Of a stretch of 64,000 nucleotides of DNA, positions 18,694 through 27,074 are shown in pieces. Numbering within the stretch: position 1 is the first letter of the stretch; every line of letters begins with the position of its first letter. This DNA is from Fluviicola sp. (GTDB lineage Bacteria > Bacteroidota > Bacteroidia > Flavobacteriales_D > Crocinitomicaceae). A model generated the notes under the pieces. That model did not search any database. It was not told where the DNA came from and saw only the letters and a program-made list of their open reading frames with translations. Location of the stretch: NCBI GenBank assembly GCA_029866325.1, contig JARWZO010000004.1, forward strand, positions 1 to 64,000, in the 5' to 3' direction. A program made the position numbers and the translations under genes.

Positions 18694-20475
18694 ATGTCTG
18701 AGAAAAAAGTTTCTTTCTGGCGCGTTTTCTGGCCTTCTCTTATTGCTACACTGGTCATTTCATTCATAGGATGGATTATCGCTTTTTCTGTAATCGGTGG
18801 AATATTCAGTAGCGAGCCTGAAGTAAAAGATAAAACTGTTTTACACCTTACTTTATCCGGAGAAATCGGTGAATCATCAGATGCTTCGCTCAATGGTTCT
18901 TCATTTAGTATCAATAAAGTAACGGGCTTAAGTGACTTGTTACTTGGTTTTGAACGTGCAGCAGATGACGATGATGTAAAAGGAATTTTTATTGATCTTC
19001 AATCTGTTCAATGCGGTTATGCTACCGCTCAGGAATTGCGTGATGCCATCCATCGTTTTCGCAAATCGGGGAAATTTGTAGTAGCTTATTTGAGTGGTGA
19101 AGTAGTAACTCAAAAACAATACTACATCAGTTCTGCAGCAAACAAGGTCTATGGTTTCCCAACTTCAACAATGGAGTTTATGGGATTGGGAACCGAAATG
19201 ACTTATTTCAAACGCACATTTGATAAAATGGGGGTTGAAATGCAGGTGATCCGCGGTTCGAATAATGATTTTAAAAGTGCTGTTGAACCGTTTTTCAGAG
19301 AAAACATGAGTGACTCTAGTCGCTTGCAAACGGAGCGATTACTGGGGTCGATTTGGAAAGATTTACGTTCACAAATTGCAAAAGACCGCAAGGTTTCCTC
19401 AGAGACATTAAATGCGATTGCTGATGGATTGAAAATAAAACGAGTGGAAGACGCGCTGAAATACAAACTGATCGATGGCGTGAAATACCGCGACGAAGTA
19501 ATTGATATGGTGCGCAAAAAAGCAGGTGGAAAAGCGGATATGACCAACTTACTTGCATTTGAAAAGTATTCGAAAACCAAATTCAAGAATGATCAGTTGA
19601 TCAATGGCGGAAAAAGCACTTCGGCCAATATCGCGGTGATTGTTGCAGAAGGTGCAATTACTGTTGACGGCGACGAGATGACTTCGGTGAAGATTTGTAA
19701 GTATTTCCGTGAAGCCCGTGAAACGAAATCAATCAAAACGGTTGTGTTTCGAGTGAATAGTCCGGGTGGTAGTGCGCTTGCCTCTGAAGAAATCTGGCGG
19801 GAAGTGATGCTGACTGCGAAGAAGAAAAAGGTGGTAGTTTCGATGGGTGATGTAGCTGCATCAGGTGGTTACTACATCGCGACACCGGCAAGTACCATTT
19901 TTGCTGAACCTACAACGATCACCGGATCGATTGGTGTTTTTGGTGTTATTCCGTTTACCGGAAAATTATTTGAAGACAACTTCGGAATTACGTTTGATCG
20001 CGCTCAAACCAACTCGCATGCTATGTTGTCGACCAATCGAAGATTAACCGAAGAAGAATTGAAAACCATTCAGGCTGAAATCGATCAGATTTATACACAG
20101 TTCAAAAAACGTGTTGCTGACGGTCGTGGGTTGACACAGAAACAGGTCGAAGTATTGGCTCGTGGCCGTGTGTGGACCGGAACGGATGCGTTGAAGCATG
20201 GTTTGGTAGATAAAATCGGTGGACTTTCGGATGCCATTGCTTATGCGCAGAAAAAAGCCGGAATTAGCAATCCTAAAATCAAATACTGGCCGGAAGTAAA
20301 AGAAGATCCTGTAGCCGATTTGTTAGAGCAGTTGAGTGAGGAAGAAAGTGTTCGCTCCAGTCTCAAACAAACAGAGCTTCCGAAAATCATGACCGATTCG
20401 TATAAAATGCTGCGACAGTTGGATCAAATGACCGGGATTCAAATGCGTATGCCTTTTGAAATGGTGATACATTAA
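18694..20475 (+). CDS. sppA: Signal peptide peptidase SppA, 67-kDa type
   Basis: A 593-residue inner-membrane serine protease that degrades cleaved signal peptides. An N-terminal membrane anchor (about 7-35, FWRVFWPSLIATLVISFIGW) precedes two tandem ClpP-fold S49 domains. The catalytic Lys194 lies in the N-terminal repeat (DFKSAVEPF) and the nucleophile Ser390 in the C-terminal repeat (GDVAASGGYYIATPA), as in E. coli SppA. The ATG at 18694 is used because it begins the membrane anchor and follows a good promoter; 55 upstream codons in frame are not supported. A terminator follows. Confidence 0.95.
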   Translation: MSEKKVSFWRVFWPSLIATLVISFIGWIIAFSVIGGIFSSEPEVKDKTVLHLTLSGEIGESSDASLNGSSFSINKVTGLSDLLLGFERAADDDDVKGIFIDLQSVQCGYATAQELRDAIHRFRKSGKFVVAYLSGEVVTQKQYYISSAANKVYGFPTSTMEFMGLGTEMTYFKRTFDKMGVEMQVIRGSNNDFKSAVEPFFRENMSDSSRLQTERLLGSIWKDLRSQIAKDRKVSSETLNAIADGLKIKRVEDALKYKLIDGVKYRDEVIDMVRKKAGGKADMTNLLAFEKYSKTKFKNDQLINGGKSTSANIAVIVAEGAITVDGDEMTSVKICKYFREARETKSIKTVVFRVNSPGGSALASEEIWREVMLTAKKKKVVVSMGDVAASGGYYIATPASTIFAEPTTITGSIGVFGVIPFTGKLFEDNFGITFDRAQTNSHAMLSTNRRLTEEELKTIQAEIDQIYTQFKKRVADGRGLTQKQVEVLARGRVWTGTDALKHGLVDKIGGLSDAIAYAQKKAGISNPKIKYWPEVKEDPVADLLEQLSEEESVRSSLKQTELPKIMTDSYKMLRQLDQMTGIQMRMPFEMVIH

Positions 20476-20495
20476 TAAAGTATAGTTGATATATA

Positions 20496-20524
20496 AAAGC
20501 TCGGTTTACACCGGGCTTTTTTTG
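20496..20524 (+). terminator. sppA terminator
   Basis: A 9-bp stem (AAAGCTCGG with CCGGGCTTT, one G-U), a 6-base loop and a T tract, 20 bases after the sppA stop. Confidence 0.85.
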
Positions 20525-20553
20525 TGAATAGATTTCTATTCTACCGAAAAATG

Positions 20554-20565
20554 TAATTTTGCCAC
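20554..20565 (+). promoter_or_regulatory. -7 element of murB, predicting a leaderless mRNA
   Basis: TAATTTTG followed by CCAC and then the murB ATG. The spacing to the start codon is the same four bases as at folK, the PaiB-like gene, mnmD and the MFS gene. Confidence 0.55.
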
Positions 20566-21576
20566 ATGATCCAATCAAACGTTTCGCTTCAGCCCTACAA
20601 TACGTTCGGAATTGACGTTTCAGCAACTGCTTTTGCCCGGTTTTCAACTGTTTCAGAATTGGAAGCTATCTTGCTTGAAAACAATGGGAAGCTGCCGCTT
20701 TTTATTTTAGGTGGAGGAAGTAATGTCTTGTTTACCAAATCGGTTGATGCTTTAGTTCTCAGGAACGAATTGAAAGGTTTTGAGCAGGTGAATGAAACCG
20801 GCGACACTATTGATATTCGCGTTGGTGCCGGAGAAGAATGGCATGCTTTTGTTTGTTATTGTGTCGAAAAAGGTTGGGGAGGCGTTGAAAACCTGAGTTT
20901 GATTCCGGGAAGCGTTGGTGCAAGTCCCATGCAAAACATTGGTGCTTACGGTGCTGAGATCAAAGATTGTTTTGTTGAATTGACAGCCTTTCACATTGAA
21001 AAACGCGAGTTACATACATTTTCTGCAGAAGATTGCGCATTTGGTTACCGTGAAAGTGTGTTCAAGCGCGCTCTGAAAGGTCAATACATAATCGTTTCGG
21101 TGACCTATCGTTTGCAGAAACATCCGCAATTCAATACGGCATACGGAGCCATACAAACCGAGTTGGAGGCAATGAATGTTGCTGAATTATCCGTTTCGGC
21201 GATTAGTCAGGCTGTAATGAATATTCGCAATAGCAAACTGCCGAATCCGAAGGAACTCGGAAATGCAGGAAGTTTTTTCAAGAATCCGGTTGTCGATACG
21301 GCTATCGCTGAGGCATTAAAAGAGCGTTTTCCGGAAATGCCAAATTATCCCCAAGCTGACGGATCGGTGAAATTGGCCGCAGGTTGGTTGATTGAGCAAG
21401 CAGGTTGGAAGGGTAAGCGCATCGGGAATTGCGGCGTTCATGCGCGCCAGGCACTAGTTTTGGTGAATTACGGCGGAGCTTCAGGTGATGAGATTTATGC
21501 GCTTTCTCAGGCGGTTTTGGATGATGTTCAACACCAATTCGGGGTTTTGTTGGAGCGCGAAGTAAATATCCTTTAG
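20566..21576 (+). CDS. murB: UDP-N-acetylenolpyruvoylglucosamine reductase
   Basis: A 336-residue cytoplasmic flavoenzyme that reduces UDP-GlcNAc-enolpyruvate to UDP-MurNAc with NADPH in peptidoglycan synthesis. FAD-binding motifs LFILGGGSNVLFT and LIPGSVGASPMQNIGAYGAEI are clear. FGYRESVFK carries the catalytic Arg, and GNAGSFFKNP contains the proton-donor Ser236. Length and the CGVHARQALVLVNYG segment fit the type I (E. coli-like) enzyme. It is transcribed on its own. Confidence 0.96.
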   Translation: MIQSNVSLQPYNTFGIDVSATAFARFSTVSELEAILLENNGKLPLFILGGGSNVLFTKSVDALVLRNELKGFEQVNETGDTIDIRVGAGEEWHAFVCYCVEKGWGGVENLSLIPGSVGASPMQNIGAYGAEIKDCFVELTAFHIEKRELHTFSAEDCAFGYRESVFKRALKGQYIIVSVTYRLQKHPQFNTAYGAIQTELEAMNVAELSVSAISQAVMNIRNSKLPNPKELGNAGSFFKNPVVDTAIAEALKERFPEMPNYPQADGSVKLAAGWLIEQAGWKGKRIGNCGVHARQALVLVNYGGASGDEIYALSQAVLDDVQHQFGVLLEREVNIL

Positions 21577-21903
21577 TTCAAAACGTTTGTTTTTTAGTGC
21601 CTCAACTGTTAAAAAACACCTTTTTAGCCATTTTCTTCTTTAAATGAACAAATAATCTGTTCCGTCGAATATTTTATTATGCACGCTGAATAAAAAGCTG
21701 TTTTTAGTGTGTTTATTCCTATGCATGCAGAATGGTTCGAGTTAGTCTTAACGTCTTGATTTTCTTGTGATTCCCCCTTGTTTTTTAGTCAACGAAAAGA
21801 ATGTTTTGAATCTTAACATTTTTGGTAGTAACGCAAGTTTATCTTAACTTCTAGATACTTTGACAGTGGTAGTCAAGGAGGCGTTCATTTAAATTCAGGT
21901 GTT
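21577..21903. other. AT-rich intergenic region upstream of a secreted-protein gene
   Basis: No gene is visible. A short inverted repeat TTGAC-N7-GTCAA (21860-21876) lies about 30 bases before the next ATG, next to TACTTTG, which is one base short of a -7 element. An AGGAG-like Shine-Dalgarno sequence (21876-21880) is present, although somewhat far from the start codon. No terminator with a clear T tract follows murB. Confidence 0.4.
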
Positions 21904-22317
21904 ATGAAAAAGGTTACTTTGATCGTGTGTCTTTTAGCAAGTGCACATCTCACATTTGGACAATTAGCACAAACATTGATTCAGCAAAAATCGGATTGTG
22001 CAGCCGTTACCCAACGCATTATGGAACAAACATTCTCTGTCGAGCGCCAAATGGAGCTTGAAAACTCTCCTGAAGATTTGGCTTGCTTAAATTATATCTG
22101 CGCACAATCGTATGAATTTGAAAAAGGTCAAACCATGTTACGCTCTCAAAAAGCATTATTCAATATAGAAGCTTACAAACATTTACGCAGAGTTGATCAG
22201 CGAATTACCATTTACGATGAGCGATCAGGATTATCCGTAGTCTTGTATTCGTGGAATGAAGTAGAGGCGGCTTTAAGTGATTTAAAAGCTTCTTACCAAT
22301 TGGCTAGCAGTAAGTAA
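21904..22317 (+). CDS. Hypothetical secreted protein
   Basis: A 137-residue protein with a signal peptide (about 1-19, ending LTFGQ). The mature part is helical, with three Cys near residues 36, 60 and 66 (SDCAAV, LACLNYICAQ) that could form a disulfide or bind metal. No family was recognised. It is followed by a perfect hairpin at 22403-22434 and is apparently a single-gene unit. Confidence 0.65.
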   Translation: MKKVTLIVCLLASAHLTFGQLAQTLIQQKSDCAAVTQRIMEQTFSVERQMELENSPEDLACLNYICAQSYEFEKGQTMLRSQKALFNIEAYKHLRRVDQRITIYDERSGLSVVLYSWNEVEAALSDLKASYQLASSK

Positions 22318-22402
22318 TGTGTAGAATTGAACGAATGGTTGTTTAAAAAACAACAATTGAAACATTTGTTAAAATAAATACGATTATTGAATTGGATATC
22401 TA

Positions 22403-22434
22403 TTAGGGTAAATCTGGATTCGGATTTACCCTAA
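22403..22434. terminator. Perfect hairpin, possible terminator
   Basis: A perfect 12-bp inverted repeat (TTAGGGTAAATC with GATTTACCCTAA) and an 8-base loop. The following sequence is only partly T-rich, so it may act as a weak terminator or an RNA-stability element. Confidence 0.55.
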
Positions 22435-22550
22435 ATCGTTTTATCAATTATCAAAACAGACTTTCTATCGAACATTTCTTGATTAGACAAATAATAACGC
22501 GTGTTGATCGCCTCGCAACGAGTGTTTTTTTAACAGCTGTGCGTTGAAAC

Positions 22551-22585
22551 TTTGTTAGAATATTCGCGTCTTAGTGTTAAATTTG
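22551..22585 (+). promoter_or_regulatory. Promoter of the secreted-protein/T9SS cargo unit
   Basis: TTTG (22551-22554), a 23-base spacer and TAAATTTG (22578-22585) form a good Bacteroidota promoter 21 bases before the ATG at 22607. Confidence 0.6.
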
Positions 22586-22606
22586 AAACGCTAAAACTAA
22601 CAAAAA

Positions 22607-22921
22607 ATGAAGGGATTGATTTTATTCATAACTTTTCTTGCGTGCTCTACTCTTTACGGACAAATGAGCGAAAATAAAGTTCATTATTCGTTTAAAATAA
22701 CGGAGATCACCAACGAAGAAAATGCGAAAAATCTAAATGCTGAAATCAGCAACTATTTTGACGCGATGCCAATTTTCAATGAAGCGGATAATCTATTTGT
22801 GGTTAACTCACATGTTTTGATCAGCAAAGAACAGTTTGAAGAACGAATGACGGCAAAAGGGTTACATGTTGAGCTTTTTGAGCAAACAAGTGGGGTTTCT
22901 AACGCAACAACCAAATACTAA
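22607..22921 (+). CDS. Hypothetical small secreted protein
   Basis: A 104-residue protein with a signal peptide (about 1-19, ending TLYGQ). The rest looks like a small alpha/beta fold (YSFKITEITNEENAKNLNAEIS). No family was recognised. It lies three bases before the T9SS cargo gene and shares its promoter, so it may be needed with that protein, for example as a partner in secretion or at the surface. That is inference from position alone. Confidence 0.6.
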   Translation: MKGLILFITFLACSTLYGQMSENKVHYSFKITEITNEENAKNLNAEISNYFDAMPIFNEADNLFVVNSHVLISKEQFEERMTAKGLHVELFEQTSGVSNATTKY

Positions 22922-22924
22922 ACC

Positions 22925-24889
22925 ATGAAAAAGATTTTACTGCTTTTAGGTCTTAGTACCACTTTGTTTGCCAATGCTCAGAATTCGTGCAGTGGAGCCG
23001 TTGCAATTTCTGGGCTTCCAACTACTGATTATGCACAAGGATGCGTGAGCGCCACAACAAGTGATGGTACATTAAGTACAGTAAACGGAACGACTTCCGG
23101 TGGATGTGGAGTTGTTGTAGAAGAATACTGGTGGAGTTTTACCATCGGTGCTGGCACGCCAAACTATCAAATTGATTTGGTAAATGGTACTGTTAATCGC
23201 GATATTGGTTTCCAGTTATTATCAGGTTCAACAACTTGTTCTACCACTGCATTTGTGGGAACGGTTGTTACGTGTCAGAATGCTACCGGAAACGGGGGTA
23301 ATGAGACCTATATAGCCAATAACCTCGCTGCTGGTACTTATTATGTGAGAATTTTATCCTATCAAACAAATAACGTAGCATTCGATTTGTGTTTTACCTA
23401 TATGCCCGATCCTCCGGCAAATGATAATCCTTGTTCTGCTATTGCAGTTCCTGTTGGGGCAAATGGTGTTTGTACCTCGGTAGTAGCTTCCAATGGGGGT
23501 GCAACCGCAACTTCAGGAGTAACCACTCCGAGCTGTACACTTGGTTATTCAGGTGGAGATGTTTGGTATTCTGTGGTTGTTCCGGCATCAGGAAATATCA
23601 CTTTTGCAACAGAGGTTGCTTCGCCGGCTACCGTTACAGATAATGGAATAGCAGTTTATTCAGGAGCTTGTGGTTCATTGACCGAAATAGGTTGTGATGA
23701 CGATGGAGGGAATGGTTTAATGGCAAGTTTGTCAATGACAGGTTTAACACCAGGGTCGACGCTTTATGTTAGAACATGGGAATATGGTAACAATACATTT
23801 GGAACCTTTAATCTTTGTTTTAGTGAACCACCTGTTTCAGACGTAAATCAAGATTGTAATACCGCCAACCAACTTTGTTCTGATGCAAGTTTAAGTGGTG
23901 CGAGTAATGGTGTTGGGTCGGTGACAGATTTAAATGGAACCAATCAAGATTGTTTATCTACAGAACATCAATCAAATTGGTATTTCATGGTTGTTACAAC
24001 TGCCGGTTTACTTCAGTTTAGTATCGTTCCGTCAAATGGATCTGATGACTACGATTTTGCAGTATGGAGATACCCCGGAGGTGTTGGGCAAACTTGTCCG
24101 CCATCAGCAACCCCAGCACGTTGTTCTTTTGCAGCAGGTGCCGGTCTTGCGGGAAGTTACAATACCGGATTGGGCTCAGGAGCAACTGATGCGTCTGAAG
24201 ATGTATTTGGAGATAACTGGGTGCAGGGTATTAATTGTGCTGTTGGTGATATCGTGGTGATGTTGATTGATAACTTCTCATCAACTACTTCACCATTTAC
24301 GCTTGATTTCACAGGAACCGTTGGTTTGAGTTGTGTACCGGTTTCATTGCCTGTAACCTTATTAAATTTCAATGGCTTACAAGAAAATGGCGTGAATAAA
24401 ATCAGCTGGTCAACCGAAGCTGAAATCAACAGTGATTATTACATCGTTGAGCGCAAAGTAGGGCAGGAATGGATTGCAATTGCCAAAGATTTTAGTAAAT
24501 CTGGCGCTGGAGTGAATGACTACGTTATTTACGATTCGGAATTTGATCGTATGGCGACGAACTATTACCGTTTGAAACAAGTTGATTTGGATGGAGAAGT
24601 AACCGATTTAGGGTTGGTTTCCATTCAATCCGAATATGATTTTTCAGATGTTACACTTTCGCCAAATCCTGCAAAAGATCAGCTGAATATTGGCTTGAAT
24701 GCGAGTAAAAAGGCGGTTTATACCCTTTCTGTTTTAGACATGTCGGGTAAAGTGATTTCGTCTGCTGAAGTAACAGCTCAAGAAGGTTCCAATTCATTCC
24801 AATTGAATGTGGATGCGTTGAAACAAGGTTCGTATCTGTTGGTTGTGAATGGAGAAACTACGGTTTACCGAAAAGCTTTTATGAAATAA
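22925..24889 (+). CDS. T9SS-secreted surface protein
   Basis: A 654-residue exported protein with a signal peptide (about 1-19, ending ANAQ). It has three consecutive Cys-rich beta-sandwich modules of the pre-peptidase (PPC) type; the second shows GDVWYSVVVPASGNITF and the third WYFMVVTTAGLLQFSIVPS. A linker with VSLPVTLLNFNG and WSTEAEINSDYYIVER, commonly seen before T9SS tails, follows. The last ~75 residues (VTLSPNPAKDQLNI to the end) are a type A sorting domain. No catalytic domain was seen; an adhesive or structural role is plausible. Confidence 0.8.
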   Translation: MKKILLLLGLSTTLFANAQNSCSGAVAISGLPTTDYAQGCVSATTSDGTLSTVNGTTSGGCGVVVEEYWWSFTIGAGTPNYQIDLVNGTVNRDIGFQLLSGSTTCSTTAFVGTVVTCQNATGNGGNETYIANNLAAGTYYVRILSYQTNNVAFDLCFTYMPDPPANDNPCSAIAVPVGANGVCTSVVASNGGATATSGVTTPSCTLGYSGGDVWYSVVVPASGNITFATEVASPATVTDNGIAVYSGACGSLTEIGCDDDGGNGLMASLSMTGLTPGSTLYVRTWEYGNNTFGTFNLCFSEPPVSDVNQDCNTANQLCSDASLSGASNGVGSVTDLNGTNQDCLSTEHQSNWYFMVVTTAGLLQFSIVPSNGSDDYDFAVWRYPGGVGQTCPPSATPARCSFAAGAGLAGSYNTGLGSGATDASEDVFGDNWVQGINCAVGDIVVMLIDNFSSTTSPFTLDFTGTVGLSCVPVSLPVTLLNFNGLQENGVNKISWSTEAEINSDYYIVERKVGQEWIAIAKDFSKSGAGVNDYVIYDSEFDRMATNYYRLKQVDLDGEVTDLGLVSIQSEYDFSDVTLSPNPAKDQLNIGLNASKKAVYTLSVLDMSGKVISSAEVTAQEGSNSFQLNVDALKQGSYLLVVNGETTVYRKAFMK

Positions 24890-24918
24890 AAACAAGTAAG
24901 TTACTACTACGCTGTTTT

Positions 24919-24948
24919 AAAGCCGTTTCAATTGTGAGACGGCTTTTT
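24919..24948 (+). terminator. Terminator of the T9SS cargo gene
   Basis: A 12-bp stem (AAAGCCGTTTCA with TGAGACGGCTTT, one G-U), a 4-base loop and a T tract, 29 bases after the stop codon. Confidence 0.88.
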
Positions 24949-24953
24949 ATTTT

Positions 24954-24982
24954 AACGTGAATTCTTATACCGAACTCACGTT
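24954..24982. repeat. Small dispersed hairpin, copy 1
   Basis: AACGTGAATTC - seven bases - GAACTCACGTT, an 11-bp inverted repeat with one mismatch. A perfect version lies at 56821-56849, and its right arm (with one change) precedes the second copy of the long hairpin at 32048-32058. Confidence 0.6.
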
Positions 24983-24999
24983 ATTTTAGGTAAGATATA

Positions 25000-25062
25000 C
25001 GTTCGTAATATTGCGAAATCACATCCATTTATTTGATATGCCAATTTGCAATATTACGAACG
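25000..25062. repeat. Long conserved hairpin element, copy 1
   Basis: Left arm CGTTCGTAATATTGC then GAAAT; right arm ATTTGCAATATTACGAACG. The arms pair over 19 positions with one bulged G. The last 30 bases, from TTGATATGCC to the end of the right arm, are identical to the copy at 32074-32135. It sits between two convergent genes and is followed by GGTTTTTTG, so it could serve as a terminator here. Confidence 0.75.
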
Positions 25063-25086
25063 GTTTTTTGACTTAATAATGATGCT

Positions 25087-26310
25087 TTACCACTTATCCG
25101 AAGTGCCATCCTCTTCATTCGCTTGATCCAGCAGTTTTTGCCAGTTGTAGGTCACATCTTCCGTATCTTCCAGAATGGCTTTGTAATCGTGTTTGTTGAT
25201 TTCCAATTCTTCAATCTCTGTTTCGATGTAGACTTGAATAGCATCCAGTAACGGACGTTCTTCAGGACTGCAAAAAGCCAAAGCCTGACCTTTGCTAGTA
25301 CCTCGACCTGTTCTACCAACCCGGTGAACGTATTGTTCTTCCATGTCGGGTATGTCATAGTTGATTACATAATCAACACCTGGAATATCGATTCCACGGG
25401 CGGCAACATCTGTGGTAACTAGAATTTTGTTCTCTCCATTCCGGAAACGATCAAGGATATCAAATCGATCTTGTTGTTCTTTTCCACCATGAAGAGCTTC
25501 GCTTTTTATGCCAACACGTTCCATAGCCGCTACAACACGTTCACAACGAACTTTTGTGCGCACAAATACCACAAATTTATAGTCGGGATATTCCTGAATC
25601 ATGTTTTCCAAAAAGAAACGCTTATCGTCCATTTCAACCGTAATAAAAGCATGATCTACATTCTTTGTGATCAGGTCTTTTGGCGAAATCTGGATACGAA
25701 TGGCCTCGCGTACCACGTCGTAAGCCAACGATTTAATCTTCTTGGTAATAGTTGCCGAGAAAAACAACGTTTGCCTGTTTTTCTTGGGTGAAAGCTTATG
25801 AATGGCTTTGATGTCTTCGTCAAAACCAAGGTCAAGCATACGGTCGGCTTCATCCAACACCAAATAACGCAATTCGTCAAGCACCAAAAATCCTTGAGAA
25901 CGAAGGTCAAAAACACGTCCGGGCGTTGCTACAATTACATCAACGCCTTTGCGGAGTTGTTGAATTTGATTTTCTTGTTCAACACCTCCCATTACCGAAG
26001 CAATGCGTACGTCGGTCTTTTTTCCGATTTCCTTAAAAACTTCGGTTATCTGATGCGCCAATTCTCGCGTCGGAGCAAGAACCAGACAGCGTGGAGCTTT
26101 CGAATGTGCCTTGTGTTTCATCAAATCATTGAGAATAGGAATCACAAAGGCTGCCGTTTTTCCCGTTCCGGTTTGCGCAATGGCAAACACATCTTCGCCT
26201 TTCATGATGGGCTGAATGGCTTTGAATTGAATATCGGTAGGGCGTTTGAATCCCAGATAAGCAAGTTGTTGCTTGATCAAATCATGTATCGGATATTCTT
26301 CAAAACGCAT
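25087..26310 (-). CDS. DEAD-box ATP-dependent RNA helicase (RhlE-like)
   Basis: A 407-residue helicase that unwinds RNA duplexes, with roles in ribosome assembly or mRNA turnover. Motifs in order: the Q motif (LGFKRPTDIQ, 19-28), Walker A AQTGTGKT (45-52), APTRELA, TPGR, DEAD, SAT, then in the second RecA domain VTTDVAARGIDIP and HRVGRTGR. The C-terminal extension is short and acidic rather than basic. The ATG at 26310 begins the conserved N-terminus and lies 14 bases after a -7 element; the frame extends 59 codons upstream across the divergent promoter, which I reject. Confidence 0.94.
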   Translation of the reverse strand: MRFEEYPIHDLIKQQLAYLGFKRPTDIQFKAIQPIMKGEDVFAIAQTGTGKTAAFVIPILNDLMKHKAHSKAPRCLVLAPTRELAHQITEVFKEIGKKTDVRIASVMGGVEQENQIQQLRKGVDVIVATPGRVFDLRSQGFLVLDELRYLVLDEADRMLDLGFDEDIKAIHKLSPKKNRQTLFFSATITKKIKSLAYDVVREAIRIQISPKDLITKNVDHAFITVEMDDKRFFLENMIQEYPDYKFVVFVRTKVRCERVVAAMERVGIKSEALHGGKEQQDRFDILDRFRNGENKILVTTDVAARGIDIPGVDYVINYDIPDMEEQYVHRVGRTGRGTSKGQALAFCSPEERPLLDAIQVYIETEIEELEINKHDYKAILEDTEDVTYNWQKLLDQANEEDGTSDKW

Positions 26311-26324
26311 GGTTGTAATTTTAG

Positions 26325-26332
26325 CAAAGGTA
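26325..26332 (-). promoter_or_regulatory. -7 promoter element of the helicase gene
   Basis: Minus-strand TACCTTTG, an exact TAnnTTTG match, 14 bases before the ATG at 26310. It supports the short start of the helicase. Confidence 0.5.
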
Positions 26333-26438
26333 CTGTTTTTCGGGTGGTGTAAGGACGAATCTTGCCTTCTTGTTTGGTTTATGGCAGTTTTCCGGTCATT
26401 TGTAAACCAATGGTGAATGCAGATTTGTACGATACCGT

Positions 26439-26450
26439 TATATTTGCCGT
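26439..26450 (+). promoter_or_regulatory. -7 element of the PaiB-like gene, predicting a leaderless mRNA
   Basis: TATATTTG followed by CCGT and then the ATG at 26451. The four-base gap and the CC after TTTG match folK, murB and the MFS gene. Confidence 0.55.
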
Positions 26451-27074
26451 ATGTATGTACCTGAGGCATTTCAAGTAACAGACCCATCCACGATTCGCCG
26501 TTTTTTGGAACAGCATTCGTTTGGTATGTTAATGATCAACGGGCATAACGGTTTTCCAATAGTGACTCATTTGCCTTTTTTGATACAATTCGAAGATGAA
26601 CGGATTACGGTAGAAGGGCATTTGGCGAAAGCGAATCCAATGGTTGAGTATTTCAACAATGGTAAGCCGGCAAAAATTGTCATTAATGGAGCTCACGGTT
26701 ATGTTTCATCGAGTGTTTACGGACATGTAAACGTGCCGACTTACAATTACCAAACAGCTCATCTTTCAGGAACAATCGATCTGCTTTCAGCTGAAGAATT
26801 GCAAGTTCACCTCACGAAAACGGTTCAGCAGTATGAGGCAAATCGCAAAAATCCTATTCAAATCAATGAATTGCCCCGCGAAATGTTAAATGCTTACATG
26901 AATGAGATTAGCGGCTTTCGGTTAACCGTTTTTAAAACCGAGGTGGCGTTTAAATTGTCGCAAAATAGAAATGAGGACGATTTTCAGCGAATCATTGATG
27001 ATTTAAAACTAGGAAATAAGGATCAACAACAATTGGCGGCCGCAATGCTGCAATGGGAGAAAAAGAATCAATGA
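26451..27074 (+). CDS. PaiB-family FMN-binding protein
   Basis: A 207-residue protein of the PaiB/FMN-binding split-barrel family. It starts with the family N-terminus MYVPEAF, and has FPIVTHLPFLI, GHLAKANPM, GAHGYVSSSVYG and VPTYNYQTAHLSG; the last two are conserved in the flavin or heme pocket of relatives. In Bacillus PaiB is called a negative regulator, but related proteins may be heme- or flavin-dependent enzymes. Here it is the first gene of a unit with a BtuF/FecB-type importer, overlapping the next gene by four bases. A role in heme, cobalamin or siderophore handling is therefore possible; this is inference. Confidence 0.85.
   Translation: MYVPEAFQVTDPSTIRRFLEQHSFGMLMINGHNGFPIVTHLPFLIQFEDERITVEGHLAKANPMVEYFNNGKPAKIVINGAHGYVSSSVYGHVNVPTYNYQTAHLSGTIDLLSAEELQVHLTKTVQQYEANRKNPIQINELPREMLNAYMNEISGFRLTVFKTEVAFKLSQNRNEDDFQRIIDDLKLGNKDQQQLAAAMLQWEKKNQ

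Noticed and set aside
26311-26487. 59-codon extension of the DEAD-box helicase
   Set aside because: It crosses the helicase's own -7 element and the promoter of the divergent PaiB-like gene; the conserved N-terminus starts at 26310.
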